NCBI RefSeq assembly: GCF_002135295.1 | Contig: NZ_NEGG01000001.1 | Span: 1-64,000 of the forward strand | Source of the DNA: Acinetobacter sp. ANC 5054 | GTDB lineage: Bacteria; Pseudomonadota; Gammaproteobacteria; Pseudomonadales; Moraxellaceae | Reading direction: 5' to 3' | Length of the DNA stretch: 64,000 nt | Part shown: in pieces, positions 54,298 to 62,205 of the stretch | How positions within the stretch are numbered: the first letter of the stretch is position 1 | Layout of the letters: every line of letters starts with the position of its first letter | The notes under the pieces: model-generated | The model's database searches: none | What the model was told of the DNA's origin: nothing | Seen by the model: only the letters and a program-made list of their open reading frames with translations | Made by a program: the position numbers and the translations under genes

Positions 54298-54534
54298 ATG
54301 GCACATATTAATAAATTCGTTGCAAACAATCGGCGTATGTTCAAAAAAACCTTAAGCTATTACATCATGCACATCACAGTCGCCATGTTGGTTGGCTATT
54401 TTGTGACTGGCAGTATTGCGATGGCAATTACGTTGAGTTTGTTAGAGCCAACGGTGCAAGCATTCGCCTTCTTCTTCCATGAAAAAGCTTGGGAAAAGAA
54501 AGATAAAACAGATCAGGAAAAAGTCACCGCTTAA
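54298..54534 (+). CDS. DUF2061 small membrane protein
   Basis: The 78-residue protein has two membrane helices (TLSYYIMHITVAMLVGYFV and GSIAMAITLSLLEPTVQAFAFFF), with the His/Tyr-rich segment and the HEKAWEKKDK tail of the DUF2061 family. Function is unknown. AAGGAGCATTTTC is a strong ribosome site. A Fur-like box 44 bases upstream suggests control by iron. It lies between leuC and the LysR gene. Confidence 0.85.
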   Translation: MAHINKFVANNRRMFKKTLSYYIMHITVAMLVGYFVTGSIAMAITLSLLEPTVQAFAFFFHEKAWEKKDKTDQEKVTA

Positions 54535-54558
54535 TTTTGCTTTTTTGCTCCTTGTGTT

Positions 54559-54581
54559 AAAGCCACCATTTCGGTGGCTTT
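54559..54581 (+). terminator. Terminator of the DUF2061 gene
   Basis: AAAGCCACC / GGTGGCTTT with an ATTTC loop and a short T run; similar to the terminators at 48668 and 56405. Confidence 0.75.
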
Positions 54582-54691
54582 ATGATTTAAATGACTCAAT
54601 ACTTTGGATACCCAAATTAAACCCTGCCATTCGACTAGCAAGCAAATGTATTTCACGATAAAGCTGTCCGTACAATTTTACGGATTTTCAT

Positions 54692-54892
54692 CTATTTCTG
54701 TTCTGTGGTGACCACATCACAACTATGTACCAATTGCTCAATCGCAAGAATCAACTGATTTTTCGCTGCATTACATTCTGCAGCTGCTCGGTTTTCATCA
54801 TTTTCATCATCTGCAAGTTCGTACACGGCGCAGCGTTTTTCCACTGTACCTTCAAAAATATCGAGTAAATTTTTTATATGTTTAATATCCAT
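54692..54892 (-). CDS. Small conserved hypothetical protein
   Basis: The 66-residue protein is acidic and helical (IKHIKNLLDIFEGTVEKRC, AECNAAKNQLILAIEQLVHSC). I do not recognise a family; it might be a regulatory or adaptor protein. The strong AAGGAGAAGAAC site before ATG 54892 supports translation; the longer frame to 54934 does not have it. It sits alone. Confidence 0.6.
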   Translation of the reverse strand: MDIKHIKNLLDIFEGTVEKRCAVYELADDENDENRAAAECNAAKNQLILAIEQLVHSCDVVTTEQK

Positions 54893-55521
54893 GTTCTTCT
54901 CCTTCAAGGGAAATGCATCAATCTTTGATCTCATTTCCCACTATTTGCCCCATACATTGAATCAAGTTCATTCCTAATTCAAAACCTATAAGCCTCATCC
55001 TTCGCCTTTAAAAGATGACTTATTTTTCAATTCAATCCATTGAAGTTTTTATGATCATAAAATAGTGCTTTTGCTCCCGCAATCATGCGCTGACGAATGT
55101 TATATATGCCTTGCACTAGCTCAATAAAAATCATCTATTGAATATTATGCACATTGATCAACCGCCCTGACTCAGCAACTTTGTAACAGCTCATTTAGTA
55201 CAATGATCAAATACGCTTTTACTTAATGAAAGTCTGAAATTAACCATTTTTTCTGAAAAGCAGCAATGATTATTCCCCTGCATTTTTAAACAAATAATCG
55301 TCAAGCTGTCATGCTGAGCTGCTTTTAATAGATCCATTCCCTCAAAAGCACTGCTTAGCGACTTAGACCAAGACAAATAGATCGCAGGCACAATGAACTT
55401 TTTAAGCTTTAGGCTGTATGAATGCTCAGTTTTAAATCAAAAGATACAACTTTTCCTTTGATTTATTCTTAAAATATTATAACAATGAGGATAAGCATAA
55501 AAATTCTTTATAGGAATGATG
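54893..55521. other. Intergenic region before the LysR gene, about 630 bases
   Basis: No convincing gene. A minus-strand frame at 55191-55391 starts with GTG, lacks a ribosome site and matches nothing I know, so I left it out. The right part (from about 55400) is AT-rich and probably carries the LysR promoter. It might include remnants of a decayed gene. Confidence 0.5.
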
Positions 55522-56385
55522 ATGAATCTTGCAGCCTTTGAAGCCTTTATCAAAGTTATGGAAACGGGTTCGATCTCTTTGGCAGCAGATCAGCTCTTCA
55601 TTACCCAACCTGCAGTTACAAAACGTATTCATAGTCTGGAAGAATACTTTGGCGTGAAGCTGTTTGAATCTGCTGGACGCGGTGTGCAAGCGACGCATGC
55701 AGCAAATTCATTACTCCCTAAAGTCAAAAGTTGGCTGAATGAACTGGGTGATATCCATCATACCCTGAGCCACGAACAAGGTCAGGTTCAAGGCAAATTG
55801 AAAATTGGCACCAGTCACCATATTGGCTTGCATCATTTGTCACAGCATTTACGCAACTACGTACAGCAATATCCTGACGTGACATTAGATGTGCATTTTG
55901 TCGACTCTGAGCAAGCGCATGAGCAAGTCTTGGCAGGTGATCTTGAACTGGCTTTTTTAACCTTGCCACCTCAAGGCGATAGCCGTTTAAAGTATGTCAC
56001 GATGTGGAATGATCCATTGGTCTTTGTGGTTGCGCCATTTCATCCTTTGGCACAAATGGAACATCTGACCTTAGAAGATCTGATTCAGTACCCAAGTTTG
56101 TTGCCTGCTGCCCAGACCTATACCAGTCAAATTACTTTGGCTGAGTTTGAAAAGCATGGATTAAAGCCAAAAGTGACCATGAGCAATAACTCACTCGAAT
56201 CGATTCGTATGCTGGTTTCCATTGGTTTAGGTTGGTCTGTGCTACCCAAGACATTGTTAAATCAAGATTTAAAACAATTGGCCTTGGATTCTAATATGAA
56301 TCGCCAATTGGGGATTGTTTGGCATCCAGGCCGTACACAGTCTCGTGCAGCGCAAAAACTGGTTGAATTGATGAAAAATATTTAA
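55522..56385 (+). CDS. LysR family transcriptional regulator next to the leu cluster
   Basis: The 287-residue protein has the LysR helix-turn-helix (residues 2-60: AFEAFIKVMETGSISLAAD, then TQPAVTKRIHSLEEYFGVKLFE) and a co-inducer domain with GTSHHIGLHHL and the C-terminal MLVSIGLGWSVLPKTLL. AGGA lies six bases before ATG 55522 (earlier ATGs at 55516 and 55519 are too close). In Pseudomonas aeruginosa a LysR gene lies beside leuC, so it may regulate leuCDB here. The effector is unknown. Confidence 0.88.
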   Translation: MNLAAFEAFIKVMETGSISLAADQLFITQPAVTKRIHSLEEYFGVKLFESAGRGVQATHAANSLLPKVKSWLNELGDIHHTLSHEQGQVQGKLKIGTSHHIGLHHLSQHLRNYVQQYPDVTLDVHFVDSEQAHEQVLAGDLELAFLTLPPQGDSRLKYVTMWNDPLVFVVAPFHPLAQMEHLTLEDLIQYPSLLPAAQTYTSQITLAEFEKHGLKPKVTMSNNSLESIRMLVSIGLGWSVLPKTLLNQDLKQLALDSNMNRQLGIVWHPGRTQSRAAQKLVELMKNI

Positions 56386-56404
56386 GATTTATATGATTTA
56401 AATT

Positions 56405-56431
56405 AAAAGCCACCGCTTAGGTGGCTTTTTT
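56405..56431. terminator. Bidirectional terminator after LysR
   Basis: AAAAGCCACC / GGTGGCTTTT with a GCTTA loop, between the convergent LysR and DUF2789 genes. Confidence 0.9.
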
Positions 56432-56453
56432 AATATGACAGCGAAAATGCAAT

Positions 56454-56696
56454 TTATTTCGTCACCGAATCTTCATGCAAGGATTCATTCAGTTGATCGA
56501 CAATGATCGCCCATTCTCCATCAGACTTTATTTTTTCTGCTAAAAATTGACGCTGTGCATCAGTCCAATAATCTGCTTCGGTAATTTTAGTATGGGCACT
56601 CAGTTGATGTGTGACTATAAACAAAGCTATCGCTTCTTCATTCGCATCCAATCCCAATTGTTCAAATAGATGGGTCATACGTGGACGTACGCTCAT
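56454..56696 (-). CDS. DUF2789 family protein
   Basis: An 80-residue protein with the DUF2789 pattern: MTHLFEQLGLDANEEAIALFI, then WTDAQRQFLAEKIKSDGEWAIIVDQLNESLH. The family is small and helical; function unknown. GAGAGGGATA precedes the start. The two next genes on this strand lie further upstream; the LysR terminator lies beyond its stop. Confidence 0.85.
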   Translation of the reverse strand: MSVRPRMTHLFEQLGLDANEEAIALFIVTHQLSAHTKITEADYWTDAQRQFLAEKIKSDGEWAIIVDQLNESLHEDSVTK

Positions 56697-56789
56697 TATC
56701 CCTCTCCTGCCAAATGATTATTTTTACATTATAAAATGGTGTTGATTAAGGATATAACACGGAACCTAAATGCACTCAATTAAAGAAGT

Positions 56790-57269
56790 TTAAAAGGGTG
56801 AAAATGGAATAAACGGCAGACTCATCATGATAACCACAACCAATTGAATAAACAGTACCAACAACGGTACGCTTAAACTCACGCCACCCACTTCCGCAAA
56901 GACTTTTTTACTATATTTTGGATTGTGTATATAGGCTTTGGTTTTTTGCACTGCAAACTGGCTATACAGACGCTTCCCTATAAACACTAAAATAAGATTG
57001 GAAATACAAGATAATCCAATCAAAACCTGCGTAGGAACGCCAACAATTTCACACAGCAGCCCAATCACGCCACCAATCACTAAAAATAGAAAAAAGTAGC
57101 TATACATTTTACGATACAGCAACCAAAGCGGACCAAAGATCAGACCTGCCCAACTCAATTGGGCAAATGTAGAATTTTGATTTTTACCCTCTATATGGTC
57201 TAGATAAGACTGAGCACGTGGCCCAACAAATATTTTTAATAAATCTTTGAAATTGCTTTCTGTTTGCAT
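56790..57269 (-). CDS. DUF2628-like membrane protein
   Basis: The 159-residue protein has a polar N-terminus (FVGPRAQSYLDHIEGK), then SWAGLIFGPLWLLYRKMY, the signature of DUF2628, and three or four membrane helices. The role is unknown. I use ATG 57269; a TTG five codons upstream (57284) is possible. It has no strong ribosome site. Same strand as DUF2789, about 90 bases upstream of that gene. Confidence 0.8.
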   Translation of the reverse strand: MQTESNFKDLLKIFVGPRAQSYLDHIEGKNQNSTFAQLSWAGLIFGPLWLLYRKMYSYFFLFLVIGGVIGLLCEIVGVPTQVLIGLSCISNLILVFIGKRLYSQFAVQKTKAYIHNPKYSKKVFAEVGGVSLSVPLLVLFIQLVVVIMMSLPFIPFSPF

Positions 57270-57321
57270 ATACAAGTAATTCAATCCATTTTAATCTGCC
57301 CAAGTATATAAAAGCATGTAT

Positions 57322-57347
57322 AAAAAAAGCATCCGAAGATGCTTTTT
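57322..57347 (-). terminator. Terminator of the HAD gene
   Basis: AAAAAGCATC / GATGCTTTTT with a CGAA tetraloop, 30 bases after the minus-strand HAD stop. Confidence 0.88.
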
Positions 57348-57376
57348 ATTTGTGAGTCTCATTTTCTACGACTTAA

Positions 57377-58033
57377 TTAAGCTTGAATGGACCAATCTTG
57401 AATCGCCCACCCTTGCGCTTTGGCTAAGATTTCAAGTCGATCATCTGGATTCACCGCAATGGCATGATCAGCATATTCCAATAAGAAACGGTCATTGATC
57501 GAATCTGAATACGCCCAAGACTCCGTCACATCACGCCCTTCTAGCCATTGATTGAGACGAACTAATTTACCTTTTTGATAACACGGTGTGTTGATCACTT
57601 TACCTGTGTATTTACCCTCGACCACTTCAGCATTGGTCGCAATAATCTCTGTAATGCCAAATTCACGAAAGATCGGTGCGGTAATAAAGTCTGACGTTGC
57701 GGTAATCCCGACCAATTCATGACCTGCTTCTTTATGGCGTTGAATGGCAGCAAAACCTTCAGGACGCATCTGCGCACGAATCACTTTTTTCATAAACAAC
57801 TGATGTAGCTCAGTTAAGTATGCATTGTCATGCTGCGTTAAAAACTCAAATACAAATTCGTTATACGCAATCGGATCGAGCTGGCCTTTTTTGTAATCAT
57901 CATAAAATTTATCATTCATAGCACGATGTAGAATGGGGTCAACCAAGCCTTCATTGACCAAAAACTCCCCCCAAGAATGGTCTGAGTCGGTATTTAGTAA
58001 GGTGTGATCAAGGTCAAACAGTGCCAATTTCAT
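57377..58033 (-). CDS. HAD-IB family hydrolase
   Basis: The 218-residue protein has the HAD motifs: ALFDLDHTLLNTDSD (nucleophile Asp7), ITATSDFITAPI (Ser/Thr motif II), KGKLVRL (Lys) and AYSDSINDRFLLEYA (motif III). It resembles the HAD-IB group (SerB-like), which includes phosphoserine and CMP-like phosphatases. In Pseudomonas a similar gene is divergent from rppH, as here. Substrate unknown. Cytoplasmic. Confidence 0.88.
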   Translation of the reverse strand: MKLALFDLDHTLLNTDSDHSWGEFLVNEGLVDPILHRAMNDKFYDDYKKGQLDPIAYNEFVFEFLTQHDNAYLTELHQLFMKKVIRAQMRPEGFAAIQRHKEAGHELVGITATSDFITAPIFREFGITEIIATNAEVVEGKYTGKVINTPCYQKGKLVRLNQWLEGRDVTESWAYSDSINDRFLLEYADHAIAVNPDDRLEILAKAQGWAIQDWSIQA

Positions 58034-58214
58034 GAAAATACTCGTAAAAGCTGAAATTTAAGAAAAAAATTGTAAATCTATCTCCGCTAGTCGATAGAAA
58101 TTCGTTAAGATCATAACAATTTTAACATTTTTACACTTTGCTTTTTCGAGATGGACACAGAAATAAACGTCCCCGAATGCAAAGTCATAAATTACACAAT
58201 ATTTAGGTAGCCAA

Positions 58215-58694
58215 ATGATCGATTCAGAAGGTTTCCGACCCAACGTCGGGATCATTTTGGCAAACGACATTGGACAAGTTTTATGGGCAAAGCGCATTGG
58301 TCACAATGCCTGGCAATTTCCACAAGGCGGTATCCAGCATGGAGAAACCCCCGAACAGGCACTTTACCGTGAGCTGAGAGAAGAAGTTGGCTTACTGCCC
58401 GAACACGTCCAGGTGATAGCACAAACCCAAGGGTGGTTGCGCTATCGTTTGCCACATCGGTATATACGTACGGATTCAGACCCAGTATGTATTGGTCAAA
58501 AACAGAAGTGGTTTTTACTCAAATTGACCGCTTCAGCACAGCATATTCAGTTGGATTTATCTGATCCACCTGAGTTTGATCAATGGCAATGGGTCAGCTA
58601 CTGGTATCCATTGGGTCAAGTGGTCAATTTTAAACGCGATGTATACCGCAAAGCGATGGTAGAGCTGTGCAATCAGCTGCCACAAAAACCGTAA
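58215..58694 (+). CDS. rppH: RNA pyrophosphohydrolase
   Basis: RppH removes pyrophosphate from the 5' end of mRNA, allowing RNase E decay. The 159-residue protein has [22 protein letters not shown], the complete Nudix box [22 protein letters not shown], and QKWFLLKL and [14 protein letters not shown] in the C-terminal half, all standard for RppH. AGGTAGCCAA precedes the start. ptsP follows after 77 bases, as in E. coli and Pseudomonas. Confidence 0.97.
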   Translation: MIDSEGFRPNVGIILANDIGQVLWAKRIGHNAWQFPQGGIQHGETPEQALYRELREEVGLLPEHVQVIAQTQGWLRYRLPHRYIRTDSDPVCIGQKQKWFLLKLTASAQHIQLDLSDPPEFDQWQWVSYWYPLGQVVNFKRDVYRKAMVELCNQLPQKP

Positions 58695-58771
58695 AAATTT
58701 GCAGATCATATGCAGATTTTTGGGATGAGTGTTGTTATAAATAAAGCAGAATAATTTTAGGAGCAGACACG

Positions 58772-61066
58772 ATGTCGAACATGCAGCTGGATACCTTAAG
58801 ACGCATAGTCCAAGAGATTAATGCGTCGGTCAGTTTGCATGAATCTTTAGACATTATGGTCAATCAAGTAGCTGAAGCCATGCATGTCGATGTCTGTTCC
58901 ATTTACCTGCTAGATGAACGTAATCAACGTTATTTGCTCATGGCATCTAAGGGCTTAAATCCTGAAGCTGTTGGACATGTTTCACTACATACCAGTGAAG
59001 GCCTGATTGGTTTAGTCGGCCAACGTGAGGAAATTGTTAACCTCGACAATGCACCTAAGCATGAACGTTTCTTGTATTTACCAGAAACAGGCGAGGAAAT
59101 TTATAACTCGTTCCTTGGCGTTCCAGTCATGTACCGCCGTAAAGTCATGGGTGTGTTAGTGGTTCAAAACCAAGAGCCACAAGATTTTAGTGAAGCAGCT
59201 GAGTCCTTTCTTGTCACCTTATGTGCTCAACTGTCAGGGGTGATTGCCCATGCTCATGCAGTAGGTAATATCGAAGTTTTTCGTAAACCGAATAATCTAC
59301 CTGCTTATAAAACCTTTCAGGGCGTCTCAGGTTCAGGAGGCATCGCACTCGGCCGAGCAGTCATTCTCTATCCTCCTGCCGATTTAGCCTCTGTGCCCGA
59401 CCGTGAAACCGACGATATCAGTGAAGAACTCGAACTGCTCGACAATGCGATTGATTCTGTACGTCAAGAGATTCAATCGCTCGATGACAAAATGCAAGAT
59501 GCGCTCATGGCAGAAGAACGTGCACTGTTTAGCGTGTTCTTACGCATGTTGGATGAAAATGCCTTGCCAGCAGAAATTAAAAGTGAAATCCGCGATGGGA
59601 ATTGGGCACAAGGTGCCGTGCGTATTGTCATTGATAAGCACATTGCCCTATTTGCCCAAATGGAAGATGACTATTTACGCGAGCGCGTGTCTGACCTAAA
59701 AGATCTAGGTCGTCGAATTTTGGCTTTTTTACAAGAAGCCGATGCTAGCCACCGTGAAATTACCGATGAAAGTATTCTAATTGGCGATGAAATTTCAACC
59801 GCAGCTTTGGTTGAATTGCCAGTCGATAAAATTGCGGCAATTGTCACCACTGAAGGTGCCATGAACTCCCATATGGTGATTGTAGCGCGTGCCCTCGGCA
59901 TTCCAACTGTAGTCGGCGTCACTGAACTTCCAATCAATACCCTTGATGATGTTGAAATGATTGTGGATGCACATCAAGGCCGTGTATTCATCAATCCACC
60001 ACGTCGCTTGCGTACTCGCTATAAAGAAATTCAAAAAGAAGAAGAACAGATTGCTAAAGATTTAAAGCAATATGAAACTAAAGATGCGATTACGCCTGAT
60101 GGTGTCGCGGTTAAACTATATGTGAATACAGGCCTCATGATTGATGTCGTACGTGGTGTACAACGTGGTGCCAAAGGTGTCGGGCTCTATCGTTCTGAAA
60201 TTCCGTTTATGCTACGTGACCGCTTCCCCGGCGAAGAAGAACAACGCGCCATTTACCGTCAACAGCTCAGCCACTTTGCCAATAAGCCTGTGGTGATGCG
60301 TACTCTTGATATTGGTGCAGATAAAGACTTGCCATACTTCTCGATTGAAGAGGAAAACTCTGCTCTGGGTTGGCGTGGTATTCGCTTTACACTCGATCAC
60401 CCTGAAATTTTTTCTTCACAAATCCGTGCCATGCTTAAAGCAAGCATTGGACTGAATAATTTGCATATTTTACTGCCGATGGTCACCAGCGTCAGTGAAG
60501 TTGAAGAAGCTTTATATTTACTTGATCGTGACTGGCAAGCGGTACAAGAAGAAGAACAAGTAAAAATTACCAAACCAAAAATTGGCATCATGGTGGAAGT
60601 ACCGAGTGTACTGCTTCAAATTGAGGAATTTTCTGAACTGGTGGATTTCTTCTCAGTCGGTTCCAACGATTTAACTCAATATTTATTGGCCGTTGACCGA
60701 AATAATCCACGTGTGGCAAATGTCTATTCACATTCACACCCTGCGGTGCTGCGTGCCCTCACCCGTTTAGTACACGAATGTCATAAATATGAAAAGCCTA
60801 TTAGTATTTGTGGAGAAATGGCAGGTGATCCATTAACTGCAATTTTATTGATGGCAATGGGCTTTAATACCCTCTCCATGAGTTCAAGCAATATTTTGAA
60901 AGTTCGTAAGGCAATTTGTCATGTACCTATGCCAGATGCGAAAGAATTGTTAGATCGTGCACTCAGTATGAATAATCCGCTGATGGTGAAAAGTATGATG
61001 GAGTATTACTTTAAGACCCATGGTCTAGGTGATATGGTGAAATCAGCAACGCGAATTGTTAGCTAA
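58772..61066 (+). CDS. ptsP: Phosphoenolpyruvate-protein phosphotransferase PtsP (EI-Ntr)
   Basis: PtsP starts the nitrogen-related phosphotransfer chain, taking phosphate from PEP and passing it to NPr. The 764-residue protein has a GAF domain (residues 5-150), the HPr-binding and phospho-His region with TEGAMNSHMVIVARALG (the active His), and a PEP-binding barrel with LDIGADKDLPYF, GWRGIRFTLDHPEIF, FSVGSNDLTQYLLAVDRNNP and CGEMAGDP. TTTTAGGAGCAGACACG supports the start. It overlaps the convergent ArfA-like gene by eight bases at the end. Confidence 0.97.
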   Translation: MSNMQLDTLRRIVQEINASVSLHESLDIMVNQVAEAMHVDVCSIYLLDERNQRYLLMASKGLNPEAVGHVSLHTSEGLIGLVGQREEIVNLDNAPKHERFLYLPETGEEIYNSFLGVPVMYRRKVMGVLVVQNQEPQDFSEAAESFLVTLCAQLSGVIAHAHAVGNIEVFRKPNNLPAYKTFQGVSGSGGIALGRAVILYPPADLASVPDRETDDISEELELLDNAIDSVRQEIQSLDDKMQDALMAEERALFSVFLRMLDENALPAEIKSEIRDGNWAQGAVRIVIDKHIALFAQMEDDYLRERVSDLKDLGRRILAFLQEADASHREITDESILIGDEISTAALVELPVDKIAAIVTTEGAMNSHMVIVARALGIPTVVGVTELPINTLDDVEMIVDAHQGRVFINPPRRLRTRYKEIQKEEEQIAKDLKQYETKDAITPDGVAVKLYVNTGLMIDVVRGVQRGAKGVGLYRSEIPFMLRDRFPGEEEQRAIYRQQLSHFANKPVVMRTLDIGADKDLPYFSIEEENSALGWRGIRFTLDHPEIFSSQIRAMLKASIGLNNLHILLPMVTSVSEVEEALYLLDRDWQAVQEEEQVKITKPKIGIMVEVPSVLLQIEEFSELVDFFSVGSNDLTQYLLAVDRNNPRVANVYSHSHPAVLRALTRLVHECHKYEKPISICGEMAGDPLTAILLMAMGFNTLSMSSSNILKVRKAICHVPMPDAKELLDRALSMNNPLMVKSMMEYYFKTHGLGDMVKSATRIVS

Positions 61067-61253
61067 AGCGAAAAAAGATGGGCAAATAAAAAGGGAGATA
61101 ATCATTTAAGTATCTCCCTTTTTTGTGCTTGCTGTAGCCACGTTTTGCATCTTTTTTTCGATCTACAAAAGTTTGGCTTTTGTTAAAATCGTTCATGTGT
61201 TTTGCCACAAAGTTGCGAACTTCAACTTCAGGCAGGGCTTTTTTCTTCGCCAT
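61059..61253 (-). CDS. ArfA-like/DUF7230-like basic protein with an internal terminator
   Basis: A 64-codon frame: MAKKKALPEVEVRNFVAKHM, then NDFNKSQTFVDRKKDAKRGY, then SKHKKGRYLNDY and a hydrophobic tail. It is strongly basic. The segment FVDRKKDAKRGYSKHKKG resembles ArfA, the ribosome rescue factor, though it could equally be the DUF7230 family of short basic proteins. The terminator hairpin at 61088-61124 lies within codons 45-57, so most transcripts should end inside the frame without a stop codon, as in E. coli arfA. The tail beyond codon 53 may seldom be made. The ORF overlaps the 3' end of ptsP. Confidence 0.65.
   Translation of the reverse strand: MAKKKALPEVEVRNFVAKHMNDFNKSQTFVDRKKDAKRGYSKHKKGRYLNDYLPFYLPIFFRFS
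61088..61124. terminator. Bidirectional terminator, inside the ArfA-like frame
   Basis: AAAAAGGGAGATA / TATCTCCCTTTTTT, thirteen pairs, ten-base loop. It ends ptsP on the plus strand, and on the minus strand it lies within the small basic ORF. Confidence 0.9.
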
Positions 61254-61533
61254 TTCGCTGCTCTCTTTTCAGTTTCAACATCAGGTTGATGTCACGCATA
61301 TATTGGACTTTTTTGCATAAATTACAAGCATTATGATTAAAATACTGATCAATATAAATTGATCAAATATTCTGAATTCTTACTCATTCCTGTCTAGATA
61401 CTTAAATCTAAGCATTGCAGAATAAACTTTGCTCTCCAATTTCAAAACATGTTCAAAAATCTTTCTCTAAAACCGCATGCAGCGGGCTGAATCACCCGCT
61501 GTTCAAAGCGCTGCTAGGCAACATTGGTACCGC
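61254..61533. other. Intergenic region with a small hairpin
   Basis: No gene is supported in these 280 bases. CAGCGGG / CCCGCTG (61480-61501) with an eight-base loop lies after the LysE gene on the minus strand and could be its 3' end, but there is only a short T stretch downstream. The promoter of the ArfA-like gene should lie just right of 61253. Confidence 0.45.
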
Positions 61534-62151
61534 TTATACTTCATCTAACCATAGGCTAAGAATGGGATACCACACTGAAATGAATAAAATGCTAGCCAAA
61601 ACCTTATTAAATACAGCCATGCGGGTGGTGTTGGTGAGCCATTTTTGTGACATTTGACCGAGCCACGCCCAAACACACAAGCAAGGAAAAGCAATCAGCA
61701 TAAAAAGTAAGGTCAAGATCATGAGCATACGACTGTATTGTACCGTCTGCGCCAAATACACGGTCATTACCGCAATCGCCATCAGCCATGATTTCGGATT
61801 AATCAGTTGCATTAAAAAACCTGCCCCAAAGCCATGCTTCTGCTGTACCTGCGAATGTATGTTCGCCAGATCGGGACGGTCATGAAAAATTTTCCAAGCT
61901 AAAATCGTGAGCCAAAGGCCGCCAGCCACACTCAATATTAACTGAAGTGTTGGACTATGGCTGATGCTTTGCCCCAAACCCAGTCCGACTAGCAATACCA
62001 GCAATGCCGCACCTACGCTTGCACCTGCAATCAGTGCAAAAGATTTATGTATGCCAAATTGCTGACTGGTACTCAGAATTAAAAAATTGGTGGGCCCAGG
62101 GGTAATTGAAGCCACAAAAGCAAAGGCGCAAAATGCCAAAATTGTTTCCAC
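61534..62151 (-). CDS. LysE/RhtB family amino-acid exporter
   Basis: The 205-residue protein has six membrane helices with ASITPGPTNFLILSTSQQFG near the start, the family signature, and GAGFLMQLINPKSWLMAIAV in the middle. LysE-type proteins export amino acids such as lysine, homoserine or threonine. GGAA lies six bases before GTG 62151; a TTG four codons upstream is also open. The AraC-type gene upstream lies 54 bases away on the same strand and probably controls it. Substrate unknown. Confidence 0.87.
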   Translation of the reverse strand: METILAFCAFAFVASITPGPTNFLILSTSQQFGIHKSFALIAGASVGAALLVLLVGLGLGQSISHSPTLQLILSVAGGLWLTILAWKIFHDRPDLANIHSQVQQKHGFGAGFLMQLINPKSWLMAIAVMTVYLAQTVQYSRMLMILTLLFMLIAFPCLCVWAWLGQMSQKWLTNTTRMAVFNKVLASILFISVWYPILSLWLDEV

Positions 62152-62205
62152 TATGATTTCCAAATATATAGCTGCGGGAGCAACTCTATTTTGAAAATCT
62201 TAGTA

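Noticed and set aside
55191..55391. 66-codon minus-strand frame before the LysR gene
   Set aside because: Starts at GTG without a ribosome site and has no recognisable motif; I treat it as chance or decayed sequence.
61415..61657. 80-codon plus-strand frame near the LysE gene
   Set aside because: It overlaps the 3' part of the clearly real LysE gene in antisense and has no supporting features.
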